DNA of 64,000 nucleotides from Liolophura sinensis (GCF_032854445.1 NC_088298.1:9227504-9291503), one strand, 5' to 3'. Counted from the first letter of the stretch, positions 25,107-37,094 are shown. The notes: generated by a model from the letters alone, not told the origin. Numbers and translations: made by a program.

Positions 25107-27821
25107 CTACGCTACAGTGACGTTTGAGAGTTGGGTTTGGAGGGGAGGGGGGATAAACTGTAGTGTAATCCGCAGACTAGGAGTAGCGATTCAAAATCAA
25201 CGGCTCAGTTCAATTCAACTTGAATTGTTGAATTTGATTTTTCCAAACAAAGCGTATCCTGAATAAAGAATGGTGCCTTAAATTGAAAAACACTGACCGA
25301 GGAATCGAATTCAGATTCACTCGGATAGGCTTGTTTGATGTATATAGAATGATTACAATAAAGGATCGACAGACCCCATAAAAAACAGTAGCCGGGATAT
25401 AACGTGAAGCCACCTGTAATCCTCAGATGCTTAGCACCAACAGGTCCCTGGGTCACCCATGTGGTTCATTAACTTCCATGAAATAACTGAAAATACACCC
25501 TTGAAACACTAAAATCGGCACACGAGCTTGATACGTAGCGATTCAAGTTGAAAATCTCAACACAATTGAATCGGTATTGAAGCTTAACTTTGTTTCACGT
25601 TTCGTCGGTATTCACATTGCCATGCAGTATTCTTACGTACTCCGCAGTGATGAATGCGAATCCGAATGTAATTCCAGAAATACTGCAGAATTCAGCTACT
25701 CCGCTTTGACACAAAATTCCCCATATCAAAGCGGACACTGATAAAGTGTACTCTAGGCAATGTAATCGTCTCCACAGTTAATCACCGGCATCTGATACAT
25801 ACTTCTCAGTTAATTAATCATAATTCAGACTCGTTGACGTTGGATTAATTTATGTGAGCACGTAATAACGTTTGGAATTCCTGAAATTCAAATTTGTCCG
25901 CGTTGGCCAAATCCTGATGGTTATTATAGGTAACAGGAATGGACTCCAAAAGCTGAACAGTTTCAAAGTGAAACGAATCTTCCGCCCAATGCACAGAACA
26001 CTATACACCGTCTGCTTCACTACAGCGTGCATAAACCTATATGTATGTAAATATACCATACATGTACAAACTTTCAGGGGCAGCACGTCGATGAATTTCG
26101 GCCCTGAGCGAGAGCAGTTTCCTCGTAACCCAGGCGTTCTGCCTATAACATCGGCCTGAGCTAACCACGGCGAAGTCGGTGAACGACGGAACTTGGGAAG
26201 TGGAAAGCTAGCGTTGAAGATATCCTTAAGGTAGCTTTCAAGGGGCTGTGCCAATAAATCAAGCCAAGGTTTCGTCTCAATATCCCCCAGCTTTGTTCAC
26301 CGCTTGTTAGGCAGGAGGAAGAACCAGGCTGGGTATGGAGGCCAACAGGTAAAGCGACACACACCCATCCACACCACTTTATGCACGCTTCGTTAAAAAT
26401 AATCCCCCAAAGTGAGGATGCTTGCCTCAAGGGAGATGTGGATGCACAAGCCGGTGGTGTAGTCAGGAAGAGAGAAGATATATGCCAGCTTGAAACACAG
26501 CGCTGTCCTTCGTGGGTTAGGCGATCCAGGCTTAAAGCCGTCTACAAACGCAAGGCGATAATCCAACGGCCGTGTGTGTAGAAGCCACATCACCAAAAAC
26601 AAAGGCTACGACTTCCACACCGTCTAACGTGAGCGGTGCGTCACACGTTCCGAAAGCAGCCTCATGTAAGAATAACAGTTGATATGAACTTCACCTCGTG
26701 TCGTTAACCCCTGAAACTTTCTGCTCAGAACCTCAGCTACCGATGGAGTATACCGTCTCAAAATAGCTGGCCGAATTTTGGCTCCTGCAGTCGTGTGTCC
26801 CTGCAGGCTAACTGATGTTCCTCGGCTTAATGGTAGAGAGAGGCAACGGAGAGGTGTGCACTTCCATCAAAAAAAAAAAAAAAGGGAACGGGTGGGGGTG
26901 TAAATAAATTTCCTGGTAAATTAAGTGTCCGATATTCCGTCAAAGACGAATGGGGTCCCATGGCGCACCTTTGTGGGGGAAGACTGCAATATTTCAATGC
27001 TTGAGTACTACTGAGGATGGAATTTATTAATTTCGATCGCAACATTAGTCGATCCAGGCGCCGAATTTGACGTCATTGTTGAGACTGCTGGTAAGTAATT
27101 TCAAACTTGTACATGAGAAAAAAAAAATTCCTCGCCACAAAGACGATGAATAATGCGAAATCCCTCCTAAAACACAATAGTCATGTGTGTCTGTCCATCA
27201 AACCCAGAACTCGGACCTGAACGAAAGCCCTTGGCCCGTGTCAAGTAAACCTAGTTGATTTCGGCTCCCGAAATAGCTTTCATCACGCTACAGGCCCGCT
27301 GTATTGGTATATATGTATGCTCCCAAAGAACAGGGTTTTTAACCTGTACCGTAAACAATTAGCGAAATGTGAGCAAACCCGACGAAAAGTCTGTAACAGG
27401 CCTTGACGGATGATTCCCTCTTGCTTATTGATAAGCACATCTGGCCTGAAGCTATTTGTAACTATAATTATGGTTATGTATGATTCTCGACAGACTGAAT
27501 GCTCAGCAGGCCAGAGCTGATAATGATAACATGGAACTATACACCGCGCCCCCTTAAATGTTGATCTCTTGCTAGAATAGCCTCATAATACATGGTCTCC
27601 ATAGGGGCATTTCCCATTGACCAATGAGGTCGCGTTTTCGAATCCAGTTGTCGCATGTTAAATTGCTATTTTGTGCAATAATCTTTGTACTCTGCGAGCT
27701 GCTCTCTCCTTATTTCAAAAGTAAAATCCATCGCCGTCGTGAAGGGTAACCTAAGCGCTACACATTCCTTTTTTCTTCGCCGTTATGAAACACGTATATA
27801 ATTCTAACAACAGCTGAGTGA
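25107..27821. other. Long spacer, no gene recognised
   Basis: Contains unremarkable ORFs, the longest 134 codons on minus at 25850-26254, without a recognisable domain. The part around 26160-26600 is somewhat richer in GC and could hide an exon. A poly-A run lies at 26869-26884. Confidence 0.35.
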
Positions 27822-28056
27822 TAAGACAGGACCTGCGACGCAATGACCCAGAAGCCTCTCACCAAAGGCGATCGCTGTCGCATGTGCAGCTCATGCTGGC
27901 TTCCTCTCCGGCCGTACGTGGAAGGTTTGCTAACAACCTGCAGATGGTTGTGAGTTTCCTCCGGTCTCTGCCCGGTTTCCTCCCACCATAATGCTGGTCG
28001 CCGTCCTATAATTGAAATATTTTTGAACACGGCATAAAACACTAATCAAATAAATA
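27822..28056 (+). mobile_element. SINE family A, nearly full length
   Basis: Begins within the head (gcgacgcaatgaccca) and continues through agctcatgctggcttcctct, gatggttgtgagtttcctcc, the gaaatatttttgaacacggc block and an AAAT tail. Confidence 0.85.
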
Positions 28057-28573
28057 ACATGAGAGAACAATGGTATTTGTATACAATCCTTTTTTTGGTA
28101 GTAATAAACACTTGTTTACCTGCTGTCCGTTGTTTTGTAATGTGTTTGAATATTAAATGTGATGACGACACACAGGGTAGCAAGCCCCTCGTACCCTCCA
28201 CTCGTCAGGTTATAGGGCAAACAGACAAAACATGGATTGTGTGACCCCCTCAGCAAAGTAACTCGTGCGTGATTAGTTAATTATAACAATTACAAAATCT
28301 CGCTTCATACATCACGAAAATAAATACAAGTACACTTGTACAGAAAACCAACACCTTACAAATGTTTATCTCCACTACAAGAGTACCATTCAAAATATCT
28401 TAAGCCGGCACTAAATATTTTTTTATATGTTTTTCAACCCAGAAGAAGTTTAGTGAAACTTCGTCTTGACTCAGCTTTTCATTTCTCCGTTATCGAGAGG
28501 AAGGTGACGTCACGTTTACTCTCGCTCCCTAACGTCGAAGGTATTTTCCGTATCATAGTCTAAGCAGTAAGTT
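28057..28573. other. Spacer with CRE-like site
   Basis: No gene recognised. A palindromic CRE-like tgacgtcacg lies at 28505-28514, about 60 bp before the small ORF that follows. Confidence 0.35.
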
Positions 28574-28690
28574 ATGGCAGATAAAAGTTCTGGACTTTGG
28601 GGCGATGAAGGCACGAGTGATATATTTTTCTCCGAAAATAGATATATTGAAAGAATATTTCTTCTACTGCTTGAACCGTTGATACAGTAG
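28574..28690 (+). pseudogene. Small ORF at the start of a degenerate coding-like segment
   Basis: An ATG-initiated ORF of 38 codons beginning MADKSSGLWGDEG, preceded by a CRE-like site. I do not recognise the product. After its stop, similar-looking protein sequence continues to about 29015 in another frame but is broken by several stop codons, including the segment duplicated at 32.6-33.0 kb. This looks more like a decayed gene or retrocopy than an intact gene. Confidence 0.3.
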
Positions 28691-28837
28691 GCCCATTGTA
28701 TCATTTAACTCCAGTGACTCCAGTGACCCTGTTTAATCTGCCTAGCTGCAGATGCACTGCCAAGGTATTCCTGGTTCAGGTAGTAGCCTCCGTAGACGTT
28801 ATGATGGTGATTTTGACCCCTATTAAATGTTTACAAA

Positions 28838-29021
28838 ATTGCAATAGGATTCATGCTTAATTCTGAAACAAATGGAACAAAATCTAAACACCACTGAAAC
28901 TGATCTAAGCATTCGACTGTCGCTAGATTTTATGCTACAATTTTGTACCAGTGGTTTCCATGATGAGAGCAGTGCTGACCTAGTCATCGCAAACGTCAGA
29001 GAAAGCACCTCGGCTTGAACA
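28838..29021 (+). repeat. Duplicated coding-like segment, copy 1
   Basis: About 185 bp that recurs in inverted orientation at 32634-33004. On plus it can be read as a peptide containing SIRLSLDFMLQFCTSGF and DESSADLVIANVRES. The other copy reads GIRLSLHFMLQFC and DESSADQVIADVRE in the matching frame. The protein family is not recognised. Both copies share a TGA after the ESTSA-like end. Confidence 0.6.
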
Positions 29022-29152
29022 CGGCGTTTTATAAAGAAGTCTGATTGATGAAGAATTTTATTGGTAAAATATTCAGAGATCTGAAGAGAGGGTCTGTGTG
29101 CTCGAGTCGATTAGATATGGTTACTGAACGCACTGCGCGCTTTTGTAACAGA

Positions 29153-29640
29153 TCAGGTGTGTGAGATGAGAGTGATAAGTGTTACCCCACCCCATAGAAC
29201 ACAAGCATAGTTCAAAAAAGGGGAAATTATTTCATTGCAAAGGATAAATAGAGCTGGTTTGTTTCTGAAGTGTTTAATATGGTTAATTATGCCAATCTTG
29301 CGAAATACCTTTTTGCATATGTAACTGATATGGAATGTCCAGGAAAGTTTGCTGTTAAACATTATACCCCAAAATTTAAATTCTGAAACATAATCTATAA
29401 CTGACCCTTGCATAGAAAGCTGAGGAATGCCCTAAGGAGAAGTGGATACTGGTCCGGTGACCATACATTTCGTTTTGTTAATGTTTAACGATAGCCTGTT
29501 TGAAGTCATCCAGTCACGAATCTTTTCGAGTTCAGTAGACAAATTAATTATAAGCGTTGTCCGCAGAGATGCCGTCTTCTCATTCCCATTAACCTTCGGC
29601 ATCCCTAATGAATTTTGCAATGACTCTGATATTTGCTATT
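29153..29640 (-). pseudogene. Non-LTR retrotransposon reverse transcriptase, C-terminal fragment
   Basis: Two minus ORFs in different frames together resemble the end of a LINE-type reverse transcriptase. The first (29432-29620) contains LEKIRDWMTSNRLSLNINKT, then KCMVTGP. The second (29153-29413) contains EFKFWGIMFNSKLSWTFHI, then a PFLNYACVLWG motif. The catalytic FADD-type segment expected upstream is not recognisable, and a frameshift separates the halves, so the copy is dead. The family looks like the jockey/CR1 group in general pattern; I cannot place it more precisely. Confidence 0.8.
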
Positions 29641-29849
29641 AAAACTGCTCACTAAACGCTAAAATGATCGACAAACATGTATTTCGGGAGATGAATGCGG
29701 TTTTGGCCGACGTGCTTTGCTACTGTCTGACATAATTTATGATACCGTCGTTGAATGTTTACTCGACTGGCAAATCAACTGATTTACGTCTGTGGTGATC
29801 CATAGATGATGCAGACCTGCCCTACAGCACTTTGTGAAATGGCCCTTCG

Positions 29850-29953
29850 GCTTTCTCCTACACTCGACACCCGGTTTCCTCCCATCACAATGCTGATCGA
29901 CGTCTTTTAAGTGAAATATTGTCGAGTGTAAATAAATAAATAAATAAATAAAT
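29850..29953 (+). mobile_element. SINE family A, 3' fragment
   Basis: Contains acccggtttcctcccatcac, an aagtgaaatattgtcgagt block and an (AAAT)n tail. Confidence 0.7.
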
Positions 29954-30135
29954 ATAGAAAATAAACTTTGAATGACATACTTTAGAGATAAATATACGGA
30001 CTTTGTTGTCGTTTCTTTTAAATAGTAGATATGATATCTTTACAACACTTTATTACCGTTCTAAGTAGAGGGTGGATTATTTTCATCAATATACGCGTAT
30101 TTAGCATGTCCAAATGCTATCTATTGCTTCGTCTT

Positions 30136-30310
30136 TGGTCGTGCGTAGGAAGGTCAGCTGGCAACCTGCGGATGGTCGTAGGTTTCCCCCGGGCTCTGTC
30201 CGGTTTCCCACCATCTCAATGCTGGCCGCCGTGATATAATATTGAAACACACTTGAGTGAAATATTCTTGATTACAGTGTAAAACACCAGTGAAATAATA
30301 AAAAAAAAAT
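30136..30310 (+). mobile_element. SINE family A, 5'-truncated
   Basis: Contains cgtgcgtaggaaggtcagct, gatggtcgtaggtttccccc, tgctggccgccgtgatataa and a partly duplicated aaatattcttga end, then a poly-A tail. Confidence 0.75.
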
Positions 30311-30601
30311 ATCCATTAATTGTAAATAACCTAAACCTACATATGGTACCTTTAAAATGCTTCATAATTAACCGGAAAATGCATTAATACATGTCTTATG
30401 TTTAAATGGCACGACTAGACGTTTAAGTAGATGGTATATGGTGATTTAATTACGCAAGTATATGTTTTAATTTTAAAGACTACAGCTTTCAATACCCGTG
30501 GGGTTTTGATGATACCTCTTGTGCATGACCGCAGGGCGGTAAACTCGACCGATCTTCCATCAAGATAGTTAGTATATTAGCACTGAAAACTAAAACTCGT
30601 G

Positions 30602-30898
30602 TCAATTGTTGTAAGAGCACGTTTGAAACAGGAATGACACGGAACTAATTTGTTCATTCCTGAGGCTGCAGCAAAAAAACCAAAAAAAAAAACAAACATA
30701 AAACAAAAAAATCCCACTACGGACATCGGCTAACAGGATCCTGAGACGAACTCGGATCCTTTCCCACAATAAGGTTAGTTGATTGAAGGAACTAGATATA
30801 AAACAAGGTCGAGTGTTTGAAAGACCTGGATTTGTTTCTACGTGAACAAGGCCAGAAAATAGGATGTCCCAAGATTTCAATTCAAGGCCCACGATCAT
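30602..30898 (-). pseudogene. Degenerate retrotransposon 5' ORF piece with 2A-like motif
   Basis: A 98-codon minus ORF contains LFSGLVHVETNPGLSNTRP. This resembles the 2A-like signature (SGDVExNPGP type) known near the start of some animal non-LTR retrotransposon ORFs, though the final Pro is Leu and two extra residues precede VET. It lies upstream of, and on the same strand as, the reverse transcriptase fragment at 29153-29640, so both may come from one broken element interrupted by SINEs. Confidence 0.4.
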
Positions 30899-31424
30899 TA
30901 GAAATGACTTCTTCTGCCTTTATATTTCCTTTTTGATCCGTTAGCCTTATCCAAAGAAATCACACAGAGATCCGGCTGTTTAGACACGATAGCAGTGCAT
31001 CTTATACTTAGTACTCCATTTGCTCTCAATTCTCACAACCTAATTTCTGAAGAAGGTAAGAGTTCGAATCTGGCCCTCACTTAATTTTTTTTTTTTTTTG
31101 CAGCCCGAAAGTTGTTTGAGAGTCAATATCTCTCAAGACCAAAACAAAAGGTTCTTCTTATCAGACATGAAAAGCGAGGGACAATAATCCGGTCCCGACT
31201 CCTTCGTTGCCAACTATTTCGAATGTTACCACATGTTGGTCAAGAAATTTCGTGCAGATTCATTTTGTGACCCCTCAGATTATGTTTGAATCAAAAACAG
31301 CTTGATTCATGCATACGTTTTGCGTATTTAGAGTGAGATAAAATATCTCCGCTCCTATATCACTATTATGAATGGTTCCCTTCAGAAAGGAATTATTCTT
31401 CAATAGTAGTAAGATGCCCGTGGC
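30899..31424. other. Spacer, no gene recognised
   Basis: A poly-T run occurs at 31086-31100. No recognisable feature otherwise. Confidence 0.4.
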
Positions 31425-31535
31425 TTTAGCGCTAGACACAAGACAAAAAACATGACACCCCACATAGTCACAGTATACTGACACCAGACATGACACCCAC
31501 GTAGTATCAGTACACCAAGTCAACCACTGTGTAGC
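31425..31535 (-). mobile_element. SINE family C fragment
   Basis: Contains gacaccccacatagtcacag then tatactgacaccag, the minus-strand counterpart of the family C core at 18650-18690. Confidence 0.5.
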
Positions 31536-31902
31536 CACGAATCAGCTTCGTGTGTAACAATCTTTGCTATGGCATCCTACCCGTAACTGTGCATCGGAAT
31601 TAGCCCACCTGTCTCCAAGGTACAGGGTGTAGACCTTCTATTATGTTTACATACTTTGTAATTGGTCCAACGATCAATTGCGGCCGAAGACAATAAGAAT
31701 AACTGGATTAACGCCATGTATAAAATGTTATTAATGCAAACATACATTGTAGTTGTTTTCTGAGTCACTGACAAAAATAATATTTGTCAATTAAGATTCC
31801 GGGAATAACACTGCCTTGATCTCTACATGGTCACAGTGTCAGTTAAACGGTACATTTTTTGACGCACTCACACAAAGAACAACTTGTTCTCGGTTAGACA
31901 TT

Positions 31903-31983
31903 ATTTATTTGATAGGTGTTTTACGCCGTATTCAAAAATATTTCACTTATTCGACGGCAGCCGGCATTATGGTGGGAGGAAGA
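31903..31983 (-). mobile_element. SINE family A, 3' end only
   Basis: Reads on minus as the accataatgccggctgccgt block, ataagtgaaatatttttgaa, then ggcgtaaaacacctatcaaa and the tail. Confidence 0.75.
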
Positions 31984-32633
31984 CTATCTTGAGAATCTTA
32001 TCTAACCCAACACGATGCTATCAGATTTCGTGGCATCATCTGTGACGTAGCCTTTACCCATTCACCCCATGAAGTGACATATGATAACACAGAACTACTG
32101 CCTAAGACATCATTCTGAGATCGTTTACAATGATTTAGTTACGTATAGCCGAAGGGCCATTTCGCACAGTGTTGTACGATAAGCGTGTATCATTTACGGA
32201 CGACCAACTAAAATTAGTTGATTTACAAGCTGTGTAATATTAAACGGCTGTATTATAAATTGTGTCAAAGAGTAGCATACCGTCTCGGCCCAAACTGCAT
32301 TCATCTCCCCAGTAGATTGTAGGCCTACTTAGAAAAGCTGTCTAAATTATACAAAAACATTTTTTTTATCTTTCATATTAGCACTTAGTCAGCAGTTTCT
32401 AAATAACAATTGTCAGTCAGTGAAAAATTCCTCAGGGATGCCGATGGTTTATGGGAATGAGAAGAAGGCATCTCACTGGACAATGCTTAAAATTCATTAA
32501 GTCTTATGATATGATTACTTTTTCTCCACATTCATTAGAACTGAATAATTTCACTTTTGTTCCTTCGTCTTTCTCGCATACAAGGGGTGACTTTGTTTCC
32601 TGCTTTCTTTTGTAAAATACAGCAAAATTATTG
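31984..32633. other. Spacer, no gene recognised
   Basis: AT-rich; nothing recognised. Confidence 0.4.
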
Positions 32634-33004
32634 AAAAGCCGTGTTCAAGCCGATGTGCTTTCTCTGACGTCCTCATTTTGGCTTCCTCTCCGGCCGTAAG
32701 TGGGAAGGTCTGTCAGCAACCTGCGGATGGTCGTGGGTTTCCCCCGGGCTGTGCCCAGTTTCCACCCACCATAATGCTGGCCGCCGTCGTATAAGTGAAA
32801 TATTCTTGAGTACGGCGTAAAACAGCAATCAAATAAATAAATAAATTCTCTGACGTCCGCGATAACTTGGTCAGCACTGCTTTCATCTTAGAAGCCACCA
32901 TTACAAAATTGTAGCATAAAATGCAGCGACAGTCGAATGCCTAGATCAGCCTCAGTGGTGCTTACATTTATTTCCATTTGATTCAGAATTGAGCTTGAAT
33001 CTAG
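32634..33004 (-). repeat. Duplicated coding-like segment, copy 2, split by a SINE
   Basis: The reverse complement of 28838-29021, interrupted by a family A SINE at 32673-32845. On minus the frame begins near MADNNIIVVQLDSSS and carries the GIRLSLHFMLQFC and DESSADQVIADVRE stretches. A stop lies between them, so it is not an intact gene. Confidence 0.6.
32660..32858 (+). mobile_element. SINE family A with target-site duplication and known empty site
   Basis: 5'-truncated SINE (body 32673-32845) starting near the ggcttcctctccggccgtaa block and ending in an AAAT tail. It is flanked by the 13-bp direct repeat ttctctgacgtcc at 32660-32672 and 32846-32858. The related segment at 28838-29021 lacks the SINE and has a single copy of the target. 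Confidence 0.92.
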
Positions 33005-33154
33005 TTGTACAACAATGATATTGTTATCTGCCATGTGTCTGCAAAATTTCAAAGCATTATGTTGAAAAATAAGTTACAAATAAAAATAGTTCACCACACG
33101 AGTGTCTCAAAAAACACAAAGGGAAAACATTAAAATGTTTTGAGGAGAATCGTA

Positions 33155-33415
33155 AGAGAGGGCAAAAACAAAAACTTCACGGACAAAAGCCCTGCCGACA
33201 ATAACTTCACAGACAAAACCTCAATTTGACAAAAACGTCACAGACAAAAGCCCTGCCAACAAAAACCTCACAGACAAAAGCCCTGGGAACAAAAACTTCA
33301 CAGACAAAAGCCCCGCGAATTAAAAACTCACAGACAAAAGCCCTGTGGGCAAAAGCCTCACAAGGAAAAGCTCTGCGGACAAAAACCTCATAGACAAAAG
33401 CGCTGTGGACAAATA
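33155..33415 (+). repeat. Minisatellite, 30-bp unit, about 8 copies
   Basis: The unit contains tcacagacaaaagccctgcc followed by aacaaaaacc. Copies are moderately diverged. Confidence 0.9.
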
Positions 33416-33434
33416 TACATATTTATTGTGGTTT

Positions 33435-33655
33435 GTAGGTGGAACGGTGTAATTTGTCGTATACCTTGTCAACGGAATTCACATGGTGCGATTTGTTGCA
33501 TATCTTGTCAACGGAATTCCCATTCTGCGAATTGTCGTATACCTTGTCAACGGAATTCACACTCTACGAATTGTCGTATACCTTGTCATCGGAATTCCCA
33601 ATCTGCGAATTGTCGTATACCTTGTCAATGGAGTTCATACGGAACGATATTTCAT
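33435..33655 (+). repeat. Minisatellite, 39-bp unit, about 5.5 copies
   Basis: The unit contains ttgtcgtataccttgtcaac, then ggaattcacactctacgaa. It is open in all three plus frames because 39 is divisible by three. It lies 20 bp after the 30-bp array. Confidence 0.9.
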
Positions 33656-33775
33656 ACCCATTTCATCAAGTCTATTTCATCAAATGTCGCGATCAGACGA
33701 TGCAGTTCCTCAAACGCATGTTCTGTTTTCATTCGACTTGTCGCATTCGACTTGTTAATCGCCGAAAAATACGTT

Positions 33776-33992
33776 AAATTTAACACAAAGCCTGTTGTCT
33801 GAGTGATGCTAGAGTGTATTTTGCTATCTGTTATTTCAACAGATTATTCTGTTAATTATAGCACACATATTGTGTTAATTCAACACAGTTAATGTATCAG
33901 ACTGACAAGATATTCTGTTGAATATGACAAGTTGTTATGTTTAAATGACAGAATACATTGTAGCATCGCTCAAACAACAGACATTAATTGTT
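33776..33992. mobile_element. Palindromic MITE, family 1, copy A
   Basis: The left end reads cctgttgtctgagtgatgct then agagtgtatt. The right end, reverse-complemented, reads gtctgttgtttgagcgatgct-like sequence then acaatgtattctgt. These are terminal inverted repeats of roughly 35-40 bp. The interior has no ORF. It is related to the copy at 38010-38262. Confidence 0.75.
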
Positions 33993-34894
33993 TTTTTTTT
34001 GTTTTTGAGTTTGCAGCAAGCGTGCAATTACGTAATTATACTGAACGGGTTGGATATGTACAAAAGCAGACGGTTATGCTGTATAGACCCGGACGGTTAC
34101 AGCTACAGACGTGAAAGAGGTCGATCGATGAGACCTCTTGTTGATTGACATTCAGATTCGGACGATCTGACAGACCCTATACAGCATACACATAAATACA
34201 TTCTTGTATGTATATTATCATCACTTTCTCCTTTATAAATCGCGAGGATAGAAGTGTTAAGCACTCACTGTTCAGTAAATGTATGGCCTGTTTTAAGGTG
34301 TCATGTCTGGTGTCCGTAACGTGTTAAACAAAATAGCTTCAAAAGAAAAAGATAACATATAATATAACTAAATATCTGGCTGAGTTAACGACAACAGACA
34401 TTTTTTTTGTCTGACGTGCGAGGCAACCATAAATCAACTTCTAATAAGGAATTCTCATGAGACCATGGGATGCTCCAGATTAAAGCAACCGGAAATATGA
34501 TGTCGCGTCACTCGTACTTCAGGCACATAGGTATATATGGTTAAAAGGCAAAACAGTGTTCAGTGTGATGGAAACGGAAACAGACACGTCCTCGGGTTAT
34601 AGAAATAACTCGCCACGGATTGGTTAAAATTAATAACATAGTGGCGTTTTCCATTGTCTCAATGTGCATGGGTTGGGCATTGTGCTGTTAACAATTCCTG
34701 TAGAATCGATGGATACATACACATGGTCTAGTGTTAGCTTTTATATTAAGGAATTTTAATACAATACGATCAGTAATATTTCACCTTTCACCTAATAGCC
34801 ATGTTCTTTCTTTTTTTCATTTTTGGCCTGTAAGACTGCAGCCATGCAGGTTTACGAATTAGAAGACGCAGATCTTCGCAACGTATACCACAAC
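33993..34894. other. Spacer, no gene recognised
   Basis: Short ORFs only. A block near 34475-34700 resembles one near 17640-17760 (shared accggaaa and gggttatagaa/gagctaac words), suggesting an old dispersed repeat. Confidence 0.35.
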
Positions 34895-36022
34895 AAAAAT
34901 GCCACGAGAGAGAATGTCATTAGAGAGATTAGCAAAAGGGAAAATGTCACAAGAGAGAATAAACTCGTACAAGAGAGAATGTCACAAGGGAGAATGGTGC
35001 AAGGGAATGTCACATTACACAGTGTCACCAGAAAGAATGTCACCAGAGAAAATAAACTGGTACAAGAGAGAATGTCACAAGGGAGAATGGTACAAGGGAA
35101 TGTCACATTACACAGTGTCACCAGAAAGAATGTCACCAGAGAGAATAGATCACAAGGGAGAATGGCACTAGACAGAGTGTCTCAAGGGAGAAAGTCACAA
35201 GAGAGACTTTCAAGAGGGAATGACACAAGAGAGAAAGACACAAAGGAGAGTGTCAACAGAGAGGTTGTCACGAGAGAATGTCATCAGAGAGAAGGACGCA
35301 AGAGAAAATGTCACAAAACAGAATGTCACGAGAGAATGTCAACAGAGAGGATGGTACAAGCAAGATTGTCAAGAGCGGATTGTCACAAGAGAGAAAGACA
35401 CACGAGAGAATGTCAACAGAGAGAATAGTACAAGAGAGAATGTCACAAGAAAGAGTATCACAAGAGAGAGTGTCACAAGAGAGAGTGTCACAAGAAAGAA
35501 TGACACAAGAGAGAATGACACAAGAGAGACTGTCACAAGAGAGAATGACACCAGAGAGAATGGTACAACAGAAAATGGCACAACAGAGAATATCACAACA
35601 GAGAATGTCACAACAGAGAATGTCAACAGAGAGAATGGCACAAGAGAGAGTGTCACAAGGGAGAATGTCACAACAGAGAATGTCACAACAGAGAATGTGA
35701 CAAGGGAGAATGTCACAACAGAGAATGTCACAACAGAGAATGTGACAAGGGAGAATGTCACAACAGAGAATGTCACAACAGAGAATGTGACAAGGGAGAA
35801 TGTCACAACAGAGAATGTCACAACAGAGAATGTCACAAGGGAGAATGTCACAACAGAGAATGTCACAAGGGAGAATGTCACAACAGAGAATGTCACAAGG
35901 GAGAATGTCACAACAGAGAATGTCACAACAGAGAATGTGACAAGGGAGAATGACACAACAGAGAATGTCACAAGGGAGAATGTCACAACAGAGAATGTCA
36001 CAAGGGAGAATGTCACAACAGA
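34895..36022 (+). repeat. Minisatellite, 15-bp unit, about 75 copies
   Basis: The basic unit is gagaatgtcacaaca or gagaatgtcacaagg, with variants (gagaaagacacaa, gagagtgtcacaa). The 5' part (34895-35660) is more diverged and includes a larger duplicated block of about 99 bp (units around 34960 and 35060). The 3' part (35660-36020) is very regular, with a 45-bp higher-order pattern. Because 15 is divisible by three, long frames stay open on both strands (up to 275 codons, NVT(T/R)E on plus, CDIL-type on minus). There is no sign of splicing or a start context, so I call it non-coding, with some doubt. Confidence 0.93.
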
Positions 36023-37094
36023 GTACCAAAATACCAAAGGAATGTGAAAACCGCAGCATTGCTTTATTTTCTTATTTGACTGGAACTTTTATTTATCTCT
36101 TTATCTTGTGTTTGATGTCTTATTACAAGACGATGGGCAGTCGGGTGTACTGGGAGAAATAACCATGTTAGGCTACCAACCTTTATGTTATCAACATCAA
36201 TTAACCCAGACTAACGTTTGTGTGAGCAACGAGGTATTTACTCTGCTTTAACTTATAGCAAACCCAAACGAAGCATTTCCACATACATGTATGCTATATT
36301 GTATTAGTAAGAACGTTAAACCCCAAAGATGACAAAGAAATACAGTTGTCGTACACTTCATTCGTCTGCTCGACAAACGGCGTCCAGGCTGATCGAAAAG
36401 TATACAGAAAATGACAGAATTAGAAAAAATGCTTATTGATCTGTGCGTATTAATGGATATTTCTGCGGTTTGCTGAAGACAGTATAACCGTTTTTAGAGA
36501 TTAAAACTGGATATGGATGACAAAAGAACGATCCAATTCTGCAACTGGGTATTAATATGCGCTTTCGTCTGTCACAGCCCGAAGTCGTGCAACGAATACA
36601 GATGAAATCATTTCTGGGTTTATTCTTACTAAAAAAAAAATAAATAGATAAGAGTTCCAATTTGTTGACAATATCACATGCAGAAAATCGATTTTCGTGG
36701 ATGTAGACCACTGTATAGACTCCAGAGCTTTCACTCACTAACGAGTTTCTTATAGTTTTTTTTATTGTATTTTCCTGTATGGCCATCGTTTTAGTTCCAA
36801 AATATCAAAATTGTTTTTGGTTCCAGTTCAGTTTGGAAGAAGAGAGAAGGGATATGAGAACTGAGCTTCGTCGATGACCATTCTCATCCACAGCCTTGTC
36901 TGTTAATAAAATCTTTCCATTTAAATGTCGACCCCACACCCCCATCCCGCCCTTGCCATACACATCACCGAATGTGGCTGTTTAATCTCTCTTTTCGTTT
37001 CCTGTTGCATCTATGTCCCGTATTGCTGTAAACATCGACAGCTCCACAATGCATTGAAACTAAAAAAAAAAAAAAATCCGGGTGCAATATTCGA
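36023..37094. other. Spacer, no gene recognised
   Basis: The longest ORF (117 codons, minus, 36433-36786) has no recognisable domain. Poly-A runs occur near 36631 and 37061. Confidence 0.4.

Noticed and set aside
35220-36059. 275-codon and 263-codon ORFs on opposite strands as genes
   Set aside because: Both follow from the 15-bp array. No splice sites, start context or non-repeat domain was seen.
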